Of a DNA stretch of 26,853 nt, positions 16,455 to 24,262 are shown one piece after another. Both the position numbers and the translations under genes were made by a program. Position 1 is the stretch's first letter; every line of letters begins with the position of its first letter. Source of the DNA: Bacteroidales bacterium UBA7574 (GTDB taxonomy: Bacteria > Bacteroidota > Bacteroidia > Bacteroidales > Paludibacteraceae); contig DLLA01000131.1 in assembly GCA_002479035.1 (NCBI GenBank), forward strand, positions 718-27,570. The letters run 5' to 3'. Below the pieces are notes generated by a model. The model searched no databases and was not told the DNA's origin. It saw nothing but the letters and a program-made list of their open reading frames with translations.

Positions 16455-16488
16455 CAAAAAACGTGGAACTCGACTGTCGCCGTTCCAC
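16455..16488 (-). terminator. terminator-like hairpin inside the leader (possible attenuator)
   Basis: On the minus strand GTGGAAC and GTTCCAC form a 7-bp stem around GGCGACAGTCGA, followed by G and TTTTTT. It lies between the promoter and the gene. An upstream GTTCCA in the RNA (complement of 16568-16573) could pair with the TGGAAC of the left arm and undo the hairpin. Confidence 0.65.
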
Positions 16489-16783
16489 AGATTGAGGCTC
16501 TCGCATTGCCTGGAAAATAGAACCGACAACGCGAAGCCCACGCCAATATAAGCAAACACACCAACACTGGAACTACACACAAAAGAGTATGATTGCCTAA
16601 ATATGCAGCAATTAGGAATCATCAACTTCCCAATAACCATATATTGACGACGCGAGCCGCGTCGTCTCCCAGTTGGCGGAATACACTTATATTCCGAGGA
16701 CATCTACCGTTGCTAAGTCTGATTTTCCGTGAAATTTGCGAGATTTCAATCTGTCAGAACAGAGCGCCAATAAACGCCTTTTA

Positions 16784-16846
16784 TTATGTAACATGAAGCC
16801 CGAAACATTGGTGCTTGGGCATCACCACCCGCAATATGCGAGCCAT
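16784..16846 (-). CDS. possible 20-residue leader peptide
   Basis: An ATG about 32 bases after the expected transcription start opens a 20-codon frame (MARILRVVMPKHQCFGLHVT) ending in TAA. There is no Shine-Dalgarno directly before it. Its position, first in a long leader that ends in an attenuator-like hairpin, is what one expects for a leader peptide, but a frame this short can arise by chance. Confidence 0.25.
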   Translation of the reverse strand: MARILRVVMPKHQCFGLHVT

Positions 16847-16884
16847 AATACCCACCCACTCACCTCTGCGTGGTCTTCACGGCA

Positions 16885-16916
16885 CAAAAGTACAATAATT
16901 TTTGCAGGTATGCAAA
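16885..16916 (-). promoter_or_regulatory. consensus promoter of the protease unit
   Basis: On the minus strand TTTG (complement of 16913-16916), exactly 20 bases, then TACTTTTG (complement of 16885-16892): a full match to TTTG/TAnnTTTG. Transcription would run toward the trypsin-like gene. Confidence 0.8.
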
Positions 16917-16958
16917 AGAAATACGGAAATTGTTGTTGGCGGGTTAGCAGAGGACTTC

Positions 16959-16979
16959 GCAGAGAACTGAGTTCTTTGC
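16959..16979. repeat. 9-bp hairpin
   Basis: GCAGAGAAC and GTTCTTTGC pair completely (one G-T pair) around the loop TGA. No T-run follows on either strand, so it is not a standard terminator. Confidence 0.5.
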
Positions 16980-17103
16980 GAAATGGTGATAGCGTGGCGT
17001 GAGTATTGTATCACAGATTACTAAGAGTGGAGCATAGGGTGGTTTGTGGGGTGCGTAAGGGTTGCGTATCCCTTGCTTATATGGAGTTCTGCTCAAGCCA
17101 CCG

Positions 17104-17188
17104 GCTTTCGCGTCGCTACGAAAGCACCCCATTAAGCCCACGGGCTTAATGGGGGACCCCGCAGGCACTCAATGCGCTATGCGCATCT
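17104..17188. repeat. cluster of three hairpins, candidate dispersed repeat
   Basis: GCTTTCG/CGAAAGC (17104-17125) is followed at once by the 13-bp inverted repeat CCCCATTAAGCCC/GGGCTTAATGGGG with only AC between the arms (17127-17154), then TGCGC/GCGCA around TAT near 17173-17185. Long stems, minimal loops and the absence of T-runs look more like a REP/MITE-type structured repeat than terminators. No transposase is nearby. Its copy number cannot be judged from one window. Confidence 0.5.
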
Positions 17189-17395
17189 GCCTTACGCTTC
17201 ACCCTTGCTGTTTGGCGGGAGGGAGAATGGGGAAAGAAGGGGACGGAAAAATGGGCAGGTTGGTACATTCTTAGTTCCCATATTATGGGTATTTGCCATT
17301 TTTTCGTACCTTATGTGCGATTTTGCGCTGCTTTTGTACGATTTTTGCAGGGAAGGTTCTTGTGACTCCTAATAACCCCTAAATGAAACAATAAT

Positions 17396-18937
17396 ATGGC
17401 AACAACGAACCGAATACTTTGGGCGGATGACGAGATACATCTGCTGAAACCGTACCTTATTTATTTGCAAGAGAAAGGATATGAGGTAGTGCCTGTAAAC
17501 AACGGGCAGGACGCTATCGAGCAATGCCGTGAGCAACAATTCGATATTGTCTTTTTGGACGAGAATATGTCCGGATTGTCGGGTTTGGAGACGCTGCAAG
17601 AGATAAAAAACATGCGCCCTGCGTTGCCCGTGGTGATGATAACCAAGTCGGAAGAGGAGCGCATTATGGAGCAGGCCATCGGGCAGAAGATAGCCGACTA
17701 TCTGATTAAACCCGTTAATCCCAATCAGATACTACTATGCCTGAAGAAGCATGTCCACCAGCGCGAAATCGTAGAGGAGCACGTGAACACCACATACCGG
17801 CAGGAGTTCTCGGACATCTCGTATATGATTGACACCGCCACCACCGTGGAAGAGTGGATGGCGATAGAGCGCACCCTGACGCATTGGGAGATAGAGTTGG
17901 AGGAATCCGCTATGCACGAGATGCTGCGCATGCAACGCGAGCAGGCGAATGCAGCCTTTGCCAAGTTCATAGCCAAGCACTACGAGGAGTGGTTTGTGCA
18001 GGGAAAGGAGCGTCCGATGATGTCGCAGGATGTGATGAAACAGCGCATCTTTCCTCTGCTGGACAAGGGGGAGAAAGTGTTCTTTGTGGTGATTGACAAC
18101 TTCCGCTACGACCAATGGAAGACGATACAACCTCTTCTGTCCGAGTGGTTTACGGTGCGCGACGAGCAGATGTATATGTCAATACTGCCGACCGCCACGC
18201 AGTATGCGCGCAACGCCATCTTTGCGGGACTGCTGCCCCTGCAAATCAAGGAGATGTACCCCGACCTGTGGGTGGACGAGGATGACGAGGAGACCAAGAA
18301 CAACTACGAGAGCGAGTTGATACAGACCCAGTTGGACCGCTTCCGCAAACGCTATACCTACACCTATTACAAGGTGAACGAGAGCGACTTCTGCGAGCGT
18401 ATCACGCGGCAGTTCAAGGCACTGCAAACGCCGCTTAATGTGGTGGTACTCAACTTTATAGACATGCTGTCGCATTCGCGTACCGAAAGCAAGATGATGC
18501 GTGAACTCGCCAATGACGAGGCGGCATACCGCAGTCTGACACTCAGTTGGCTGCGCCATTCGCCTACGGCAGAGATGTTCCGCAGGATTGCCTCATTAGG
18601 CTACAAGGTGGTGCTGACGACCGACCACGGAACGACGCGCGTGACCAACCCCGTGCAAATCATCGGTGACAAGAACACCAACACCAATCTGCGGTACAAA
18701 GTGGGCAAGTCGCTCAGTTTCCAATCGAAGAACTGCTTTGAGATTACCCGCCCGAAGCAGGTGGGGCTGCCGTGCCCCAACGTGAGCAGCAGTTATGTGT
18801 TCTGCACGGGTAGCGACTTCTTTGCCTATCCGAACAACTTCAACTACTACGCGCAGTTCTACCGCGACACATTCCAACACGGGGGCATCTCGTTGGAGGA
18901 GATGCTGATACCGCTGGTTACCCTTGAACCGAAATGA
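17396..18937 (+). CDS. porX: PorX response regulator with PglZ phosphatase domain
   Basis: The 513-residue protein joins a receiver domain (1-125; acidic Asp11/Asp12, phospho-acceptor Asp55 in FLDENM, Lys105 in LIKPVNP) to a PglZ alkaline-phosphatase-like domain (about 205-513). Metal ligands are visible: Asp234 in VVIDNFRYDQW, Thr266/Thr268 in LPTATQYARN, Asp356 and His360 in FIDMLSH, Asp410 and His411 in TTDHGTTR. This is the architecture of PorX, which works with the kinase PorY and sigma factor SigP to control type IX secretion genes, and whose PglZ domain acts on nucleotide-type phosphodiesters. It implies that the organism has type IX secretion; porY is not in the window. The next gene overlaps its stop by four bases. 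Confidence 0.93.
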   Translation: MATTNRILWADDEIHLLKPYLIYLQEKGYEVVPVNNGQDAIEQCREQQFDIVFLDENMSGLSGLETLQEIKNMRPALPVVMITKSEEERIMEQAIGQKIADYLIKPVNPNQILLCLKKHVHQREIVEEHVNTTYRQEFSDISYMIDTATTVEEWMAIERTLTHWEIELEESAMHEMLRMQREQANAAFAKFIAKHYEEWFVQGKERPMMSQDVMKQRIFPLLDKGEKVFFVVIDNFRYDQWKTIQPLLSEWFTVRDEQMYMSILPTATQYARNAIFAGLLPLQIKEMYPDLWVDEDDEETKNNYESELIQTQLDRFRKRYTYTYYKVNESDFCERITRQFKALQTPLNVVVLNFIDMLSHSRTESKMMRELANDEAAYRSLTLSWLRHSPTAEMFRRIASLGYKVVLTTDHGTTRVTNPVQIIGDKNTNTNLRYKVGKSLSFQSKNCFEITRPKQVGLPCPNVSSSYVFCTGSDFFAYPNNFNYYAQFYRDTFQHGGISLEEMLIPLVTLEPK

Positions 18938-19815
18938 AGAAGATAGGTCGGATTATCGCGTTGCTGTTTGTATTGGTTGTGGTGTGGGTGCTGTGGTCAT
19001 TGTTCTCGCACGGGTTCTCTGTGCCTGATGCCGCCGACTATCCCCACCAACTGCGTGTGCTGACCTACAACACCCATGGGCTCGGACTGACAGGCAACAA
19101 GAATGCGCAGGAGTTGCTGTCGTATGTCAGTAGTCAGGACGCCGACATCGTGTGCATGCAAGAGGTGAGTGTCTATAAGAACTCCGACCACCTGAGTCTG
19201 CCCGAACTGCGTCGTGCCATGCGGCAATACCCCTATACCTACTATGATTTCAAGGTGTATAACAGCCATCGGCAGTTCGGCAATGTGGTGTTTTCGCGAT
19301 ACCCGCTGATACACAAATACACACTGCCCTACGAGTCGCGGTCGAACATCAGCAGTAGGTGCGATGTGGTGGTGGGTACGGATACGCTGCGGCTGATAGT
19401 CAACCACTTGGAGAGTTACAGGCTCAACCGCAATGACCTGCAGTTGGACTCTATACGGGCTACGTCGTTCAAGAACAGTACCCTCAACCGCAAACTGGAG
19501 AGTGCAGGCAAACTGCGTCGCCAACAGGCAAATGTGGTACATAGTGAGGTGAAGTCCTCGCCCTATCCCGTGCTGGTAGTGGGTGATTTCAATGCTCCAC
19601 CCACCTCGTATGTGTATTGGCGAATCAAATTAGGTCTTCGTGACTGCTTTTTGGAGACCAGCCGTGCGCAGTTGGGCAATACCTATATCCGTCACCATAT
19701 TGGCATACGAATCGACTATATCCTCTGCTCGCGGAGTCTGCAACCGCTTGACTTCCAAATTGACAAGGTACACTATTCCGACCACTACCCGATTATGGCA
19801 ACCGTGGGGTGGTAG
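18934..19815 (+). CDS. membrane-anchored endonuclease/exonuclease/phosphatase family protein
   Basis: The 293-residue protein starts with an N-terminal hydrophobic helix (about 7-24) that anchors it in the membrane with the enzyme outside. The EEP fold is complete: LTYNTHG (Asn46), MQEVSV (Glu77), GDFNAPP near 218 and SDHYPI at the end (His284). Members are Mg-dependent phosphodiesterases acting on nucleic acids, phospholipids or phosphoinositides; the substrate is open. It overlaps porX by the ATGA start-stop and is translationally coupled to it, a link that hints at envelope phosphate or nucleotide metabolism. The 3' end overlaps the convergent glycosyltransferase gene by 31 bases. Confidence 0.85.
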   Translation: MKKIGRIIALLFVLVVVWVLWSLFSHGFSVPDAADYPHQLRVLTYNTHGLGLTGNKNAQELLSYVSSQDADIVCMQEVSVYKNSDHLSLPELRRAMRQYPYTYYDFKVYNSHRQFGNVVFSRYPLIHKYTLPYESRSNISSRCDVVVGTDTLRLIVNHLESYRLNRNDLQLDSIRATSFKNSTLNRKLESAGKLRRQQANVVHSEVKSSPYPVLVVGDFNAPPTSYVYWRIKLGLRDCFLETSRAQLGNTYIRHHIGIRIDYILCSRSLQPLDFQIDKVHYSDHYPIMATVGW

Positions 19816-20756
19816 CCTTTCGCTATCAATCGCTTGGCGAGGTATTCCTGTTCAGGTTGTTCGGGGGTTGGGTGCCACTCTGCTTTGTGCAAGACGCCCA
19901 AATATTCGAGGTCCATCACGGTACTATAGCCGCTTCTCGCAATGATACGCTGTGCTCCTAATAGGGCACATATCAATGATTTATCGTCTATATACGGTAC
20001 TATGATGATATTTCCCATGCGGATGCGCGTCATCTGTTCTCCCATTTTTCCACGCACCAATAGTACCCATTGTTGGGTGTGTGCAAACCGCGCGATGATT
20101 TCCTCCTCAAGCAGGGTGCGTTGCGGTTCCAACCCCGATAACACTGCCACCACTTCATAAGGGCTTGGTGCGGGTGTAGCAGGCACCTCCAAACGTGATA
20201 ACGGACCTATATACCGCACACGCGCGTCCATACTCCCTCCGTGGCTTAGTGTTCCCGACAGGCTCTGTTCTGCGGATGCATAGTCGGGAACCCATATCTC
20301 GTGGAACCGCTGATATACAAAGCGGTGCATGGCTTGTGCTATGGGTTGCAATGCCCGCAACCGTTGTGGCAGTTGCACATACAACTGGTGCGTCATATAC
20401 ACACAATGCACCTTGGGACTGCGCAAGCCAAACCGATTATCCGAGATTATCAAATCGAAGTGTTCTTCGCGAAGCAATGTCCGCAGGCATCGGTTGTCCG
20501 CCAAGGTGAAGCGCAGCAACTGCGGGACTGCCCGCCAATAGAAACTGTGTTGTTTGTTGCCCTTGTCGTAGCGTAGATTCAATGGTGCCAATGATTCCCA
20601 CCGCAAATGGGGGAAGGTGCGTCGGAGTAGGAGGAGGCTCTCTCCGTCACCGCCGAGCACGACCTCGTCGCCCGCAGCCACATACCTGCGGACAAGTGGG
20701 ACACAGCGTGCAGCATGCCCAAGCCCCCAATTCAGCGGTGCTATCAGTACTTTCAT
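19785..20756 (-). CDS. MurG/GT28-like glycosyltransferase family protein
   Basis: The start is placed at 20756 (MKVLIAPLNWGLGHA), giving 323 residues; the longer frame adds nine residues lying across the promoter. The opening NWGLGHAARCVPLVR is the Gly-rich N-terminal loop of the MurG-like GT-B group (the archaeal MJ1255-type family), and ARSGYSTVMDLEYLG near residue 270 fits the sugar-nucleotide site. The acceptor is unknown. It is a single gene on its strand, divergent from the polysaccharide operon, with its own -7 element at 20781-20788. Confidence 0.8.
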   Translation of the reverse strand: MKVLIAPLNWGLGHAARCVPLVRRYVAAGDEVVLGGDGESLLLLRRTFPHLRWESLAPLNLRYDKGNKQHSFYWRAVPQLLRFTLADNRCLRTLLREEHFDLIISDNRFGLRSPKVHCVYMTHQLYVQLPQRLRALQPIAQAMHRFVYQRFHEIWVPDYASAEQSLSGTLSHGGSMDARVRYIGPLSRLEVPATPAPSPYEVVAVLSGLEPQRTLLEEEIIARFAHTQQWVLLVRGKMGEQMTRIRMGNIIIVPYIDDKSLICALLGAQRIIARSGYSTVMDLEYLGVLHKAEWHPTPEQPEQEYLAKRLIAKGYHPTVAIIG

Positions 20757-20780
20757 ATCACCTTTTGCGTTTGTCGGGCA

Positions 20781-20788
20781 CAAAGGTA
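20781..20788 (-). promoter_or_regulatory. -7 element of the MurG-like gene
   Basis: The complement reads TACCTTTG, a full -7 match, 25 bases before the start at 20756. The -33 position, 20 bases upstream, falls in the TTAATAG repeats and does not read TTTG. Confidence 0.6.
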
Positions 20789-20799
20789 CAAATAAATAA

Positions 20800-20827
20800 T
20801 TAATAGTTAATAGTTAATAGTTAATAT
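20800..20827. repeat. four tandem TTAATAG heptamers
   Basis: TTAATAG occurs three times and TTAATAT once, head to tail. The array covers the -33 region of the leftward promoter and lies in the divergent gap before the flippase gene. The same unit occurs at 50-63. Confidence 0.85.
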
Positions 20828-20880
20828 CTTGGTACTGTCGGCTGCCAAAACGCAATGTGATAATGAATTGAAAGTGATGA

Positions 20881-20912
20881 GTTGCGAGTGTGCGGAAAAA
20901 AGCGTAACTTTG
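20881..20912 (+). promoter_or_regulatory. promoter of the polysaccharide operon
   Basis: GTTG (20881-20884, three of four to TTTG), exactly 20 bases, then TAACTTTG (20905-20912). The expected transcription start is about 20917-20920, right before the ATG at 20921. This argues against the TTG start at 20882 that a longer frame would allow. Confidence 0.7.
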
Positions 20913-20920
20913 CGGGCTTT

Positions 20921-22180
20921 ATGCATACGTATTGTGTTCGTTTTGCAAAGAATCCTGCTCTGCGTGATACAATGTGGTTGGTGGGGCTGCAAGGGCTGAA
21001 CTATTTGGTCCCATTGTTGGTGTGGCCATATCTGATGGTGGTATTGGGGGCAGAGGAGTTCGGAAAGATTGGTTTTGCGTTAGCATTGTGTCAGTTTATG
21101 ATGTTGGTAGTGGACTTCGGATTCAACCTGACCGCCACCAAGCAGGTGGCATTGGCAGCAGACAAGCAGGAGGTTAGTCGGATAACGGCAGATACGATGG
21201 GTGCCAAGTTGTGTTTGCTGCTGGGGGCGGTGTTGGTGGTAGGAGCGGTGCTGTGTATTCCGCGTTTTGCCATATACAGGGTGGTGACATGGGTGATGTT
21301 CCCGATGGTAGCGGGGCATGTATTCACGATGCAGTGGCTGTTTCAAGGACTGAACAGGATACGTATTGTGAGCATTGTGAACTGTGCTTGCCGGCTGTGC
21401 ATACTGCCTTTGACATTCTTGTTGGTGAAGAGCGAAGGGGATGTGCTATGTGCTGCGGGGATACAGGCAGGCACATACGTGCTGTCGGGGGTAATCATGG
21501 TGGTGGTAACATGGCGTATGCGCTTGATTAGTCTGTGCCGAACCAATATGGTGCGTATGCGTAATGCTATCAGAGACAGTTTGCCTGTCTTCCTGTCGAA
21601 CGCGACGAGCAGTTTGTATGCCACGCTGTTTGTGGTGTTTCTGGGATACTTCGCGTCCTCGCAGGAGGTGGGTTGCTATACTGCGGCGGAGAAAGTGATG
21701 CGCGTATGCTGCTATATAGTCTTACTTCCCGCGGTGCAAGCCTATTATCCGCGTATCAGCCGGATAGCGCAAACGGACAGGAACAGAGCACGCAGGACAG
21801 TGAAAGGGATAGTGGTCATATTGTCCTGCCTGATGTTGTTGGCAGGTATTGCCTTGTTCTTCTTTTCGGAACAGATAATGAGCCTGTTAGGCAAGGATTA
21901 CGGTGCTACGCAGGTGCTGTTCCGCATATTGGCGATAGTGCCTCTCTTTGTCGCTCTTGGTGGTGTGACAGGGCAGTTGGGGCTGTTGGCGATGGGGGGA
22001 GAACGGGATAAGACACGTTTCCGCAACGTATATTTGGCGGCGGCATGCGTGTCGCTGATAACGATATTTGCCTTTGCTCCCAAGTGGGGTGCGGAGGGTG
22101 CAGCATGGGCATTGCTCATCACCGAGGCTACAGTGGCTGCGGGTATGTGTTGGAACTACATGAGGCTATGCAGCAGATAA
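20921..22180 (+). CDS. wzx: Wzx-type oligosaccharide flippase
   Basis: The protein from the ATG at 20921 has 419 residues with about twelve hydrophobic helices. It belongs to the polysaccharide flippase (MOP) superfamily: the opening LQGLNYLVPLLVWPYLMVVLGAEEFG is the conserved first helix and loop of Wzx proteins. It would move undecaprenyl-linked repeat units across the inner membrane. It is the first gene of the operon; the polymerase gene overlaps its end by 13 bases. The start at 20921 is supported by the promoter position, although a second Met at 20972 could also serve. Confidence 0.87.
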   Translation: MHTYCVRFAKNPALRDTMWLVGLQGLNYLVPLLVWPYLMVVLGAEEFGKIGFALALCQFMMLVVDFGFNLTATKQVALAADKQEVSRITADTMGAKLCLLLGAVLVVGAVLCIPRFAIYRVVTWVMFPMVAGHVFTMQWLFQGLNRIRIVSIVNCACRLCILPLTFLLVKSEGDVLCAAGIQAGTYVLSGVIMVVVTWRMRLISLCRTNMVRMRNAIRDSLPVFLSNATSSLYATLFVVFLGYFASSQEVGCYTAAEKVMRVCCYIVLLPAVQAYYPRISRIAQTDRNRARRTVKGIVVILSCLMLLAGIALFFFSEQIMSLLGKDYGATQVLFRILAIVPLFVALGGVTGQLGLLAMGGERDKTRFRNVYLAAACVSLITIFAFAPKWGAEGAAWALLITEATVAAGMCWNYMRLCSR

Positions 22181-23361
22181 TCATAGTGTGTGCCATATTG
22201 TTTGTATTGAGCGTGGTCTTCTCGCGGCACCGCTGGTATGCGCCTACCGTTCTGCTGACGGGGGTATGGCTGGCGTGTGTGGTGGCTTATGCGTGGATAG
22301 ACAAAGGTCTGCACCCGTTGCATACCGAAACCAAGGAGAATATCATGCTGTGGCTGACTTGCTTCTGCCTGACTGCGTGGTCTGTGCAGTCGCTGTATGT
22401 GAAGCCTGTTTTCCAAGGGGTTGAGTCCAGTGTCTCTGCCCGGGACATATACTATTATCTGACCTTGTTCACCCTGCCTGTTATGGCATTGGCGGTAGTG
22501 TCTGTGGTGTTGCATAGCGGCGGCAACCCGTTCAGTGCGTTGCGCGATGCCAATGTGCGGGAGAATGCGGCGGGGATACGTACCACGGGGTTCTTTGTGA
22601 TATTCTGGATGGTGAGTTATATCATGGAACTGCACGTGGTCGGCAAAGCCAATATCGGGCGAGTGGTATTGCTGTTTCTTGTCAACCTGTTCTATGCCTT
22701 TATCTCGATGGGCAAGATGAACTTCATGATACTGTTTTTGGCGTCCGCCATTATACTGAGTGAGCGCAAGATAGTAAAACTATGGCATTTGGCAGTGGGC
22801 GGGGTATTGCTGATAATGGCGTTTGTAGGCATACAGACCATACGCGGTTCGTACACGACACCGGAACGGTTTGCGGCACTCTATATGACCAGCAGCATAG
22901 CCAATCTGGATACCAACGTGAAGCCCTGCTCCTCCGAACACACGGGTGAGAACACATTCCGCTTGTACTATGCCGTCAAGTCGAAGTTGGATGGTGGAAA
23001 GACGCAGCCTGTTGACCCTATCCTTGAGTTCAAGCGTGTGGAGATAGGCGATTTCGTGTTCGGGTCCAATACTTTTACGGCACTATACCCGTACTACAAG
23101 GATTTCGGTCGGGCAGGTGTGATAGGCTTCTCCATCTTGCTTGGACTGATATTCGGATACCTGTTCAAGACCGCAGAGGACGGCAGTCTGTTCTCGCTGG
23201 TGCTGTATGCTATCTTGGCAGGGACGATAGTGATGCAGTTTATCGGCGATACATTCTTCACGGTACTGTCGCAGAATATCCAGTACCTGATAGCAGCCCT
23301 GATACCCTATATCATCAGCAAGTACAACTTGTTTGCCAATCTGCATCGCAAAAATGGTTGA
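22168..23361 (+). CDS. wzy: O-antigen/capsule repeat-unit polymerase (Wzy-like)
   Basis: The 397-residue protein starts at 22168 (MQQIIIVCAILF); the frame extends back to 22045 inside the flippase gene but gives non-membrane-like sequence. It has about ten hydrophobic segments and one large external loop (around 225-300, with YTTPERFAALY and CSSEHTGENTF), the layout of Wzy polymerases that join repeat units on the periplasmic face. Wzy proteins share little sequence, so the call rests on topology and on its place between flippase and glycosyltransferases. It overlaps wzx by 13 bases and the next gene by 8. Confidence 0.8.
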   Translation: MQQIIIVCAILFVLSVVFSRHRWYAPTVLLTGVWLACVVAYAWIDKGLHPLHTETKENIMLWLTCFCLTAWSVQSLYVKPVFQGVESSVSARDIYYYLTLFTLPVMALAVVSVVLHSGGNPFSALRDANVRENAAGIRTTGFFVIFWMVSYIMELHVVGKANIGRVVLLFLVNLFYAFISMGKMNFMILFLASAIILSERKIVKLWHLAVGGVLLIMAFVGIQTIRGSYTTPERFAALYMTSSIANLDTNVKPCSSEHTGENTFRLYYAVKSKLDGGKTQPVDPILEFKRVEIGDFVFGSNTFTALYPYYKDFGRAGVIGFSILLGLIFGYLFKTAEDGSLFSLVLYAILAGTIVMQFIGDTFFTVLSQNIQYLIAALIPYIISKYNLFANLHRKNG

Positions 23362-24262
23362 TATACTCATGGCAACATACAACGGCGAAGCGTTTGTGGA
23401 AGAGCAGATACGCTCTATCATGCGCCAGAGTTATACCGACTGGCATCTGCTGATACACGATGACGGGTCCATCGATAGCACTGTCCGTATCATACAGACC
23501 TTGGCCCAAGAGGATAACCGTATCCGTCTGATAGATGACGCATGCACACACATAGGAGTGGCGCGCAATTTCCTGCACCTGTTGTCGTACACTACCGCTC
23601 CCTATTGCATGTGGTGCGACCAAGATGATATTTGGCTGGAAAGCAAAGTGGAAACGATGGTGCATGCCATTGAATCGCAGGACAATACGCAACCTCAGGT
23701 GGTGTATTCCAATGCCTACTTGTGGAGTGCCGAGCGGGGTATCTTGTCGGACAAGAACACCTTGACTTACCCGACCACTTTGCAACAGGCATTGTTTCTG
23801 AACACCGGCATACAAGGTGCTGCGGCTATCTTCAATGGGGCGATGCGGCAACTGCTGTGTGTCCCGTTGGCGCACTATGCCATGCACGACCATGTGCTGC
23901 TGCTATCGGGCATTACTATGGGAGAGGTGCATTACCTGCATGTGCCGTTGATGTATTACCGTCAGCACAGTCACAATGTGACAGGCAATGCCCCCGGCAG
24001 TATGAGGAAGAAGGTGGCATTGCTGTGGCACAACCGGCATGTACCCCTTGTCAGCAGAGACCATTACGAGGGCGTCAGAGCCTTCTATGAGCAGTTTGCT
24101 GCCCAATTGCGCCCTGCAGACAGGGAGTTGATAGAGGTGTTTCTCAGCCTGCCCGGCAAGAGTTTCCTTAGCCGAGCCCGATTGGTGTGCAAGTATCATT
24201 TTCAACTGTTTGACTCTACGATATTGCTCCTCATGAAGATGAGCATAAGGAAGTTTATATGA
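23354..24262 (+). CDS. GT2 glycosyltransferase (rhamnosyltransferase-like)
   Basis: The start at 23354 (MVDILMATYNGE) fits the GT2 family and gives 302 residues. The GT-A motifs are HDDGSIDST (Asp36/Asp37) and WCDQDDIW (Asp89-x-Asp91-Asp92), the second typical of rhamnosyltransferase-like GT2 enzymes that bind nucleotide sugar and metal. It would add one sugar to the lipid-linked repeat unit at the cytoplasmic face. The gene overlaps the polymerase by 8 bases and the next by 4 (ATGA). The sugar itself cannot be read from the sequence. Confidence 0.88.
   Translation: MVDILMATYNGEAFVEEQIRSIMRQSYTDWHLLIHDDGSIDSTVRIIQTLAQEDNRIRLIDDACTHIGVARNFLHLLSYTTAPYCMWCDQDDIWLESKVETMVHAIESQDNTQPQVVYSNAYLWSAERGILSDKNTLTYPTTLQQALFLNTGIQGAAAIFNGAMRQLLCVPLAHYAMHDHVLLLSGITMGEVHYLHVPLMYYRQHSHNVTGNAPGSMRKKVALLWHNRHVPLVSRDHYEGVRAFYEQFAAQLRPADRELIEVFLSLPGKSFLSRARLVCKYHFQLFDSTILLLMKMSIRKFI

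Larger units (their letters stand above)
16412..16878 (-). promoter_or_regulatory. long 5' leader RNA of the protease unit
   Basis: Between the promoter (16885-16916) and the trypsin-like start lie about 465 transcribed bases. They contain a short open frame (16784-16846), a GGAATA/TATTCC hairpin near 16680-16700, a 9-bp perfect hairpin GACGACGCG/CGCGTCGTC (16646-16666), and a terminator-like hairpin with six T residues (16455-16488). No known riboswitch was recognised. The 89-codon frame at 16434-16703 shows no family features and covers both hairpins, so it is not called. Confidence 0.5.
16917..17395. other. 479-base region between the protease promoter and porX
   Basis: No protein gene is supported here; frames on both strands run through hairpins. 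It holds the 16959-16979 hairpin, the hairpin cluster 17104-17188 and an AT-richer stretch 17270-17395 that should contain the porX promoter. TTTG occurs at 17292 and GATTTTTG at 17340-17347, but no pair has the right spacing. Confidence 0.6.

Noticed and set aside
16434..16703. 89-codon frame in the protease leader
   Set aside because: It spans both leader hairpins, including the terminator, and has protein-like features in neither half. A second frame through the same bases is equally open, so openness is not evidence.
16944..17274. Frames on both strands through the hairpin cluster before porX
   Set aside because: Both strands are open because inverted repeats are GC-rich and stop-poor; neither product looks like a protein.
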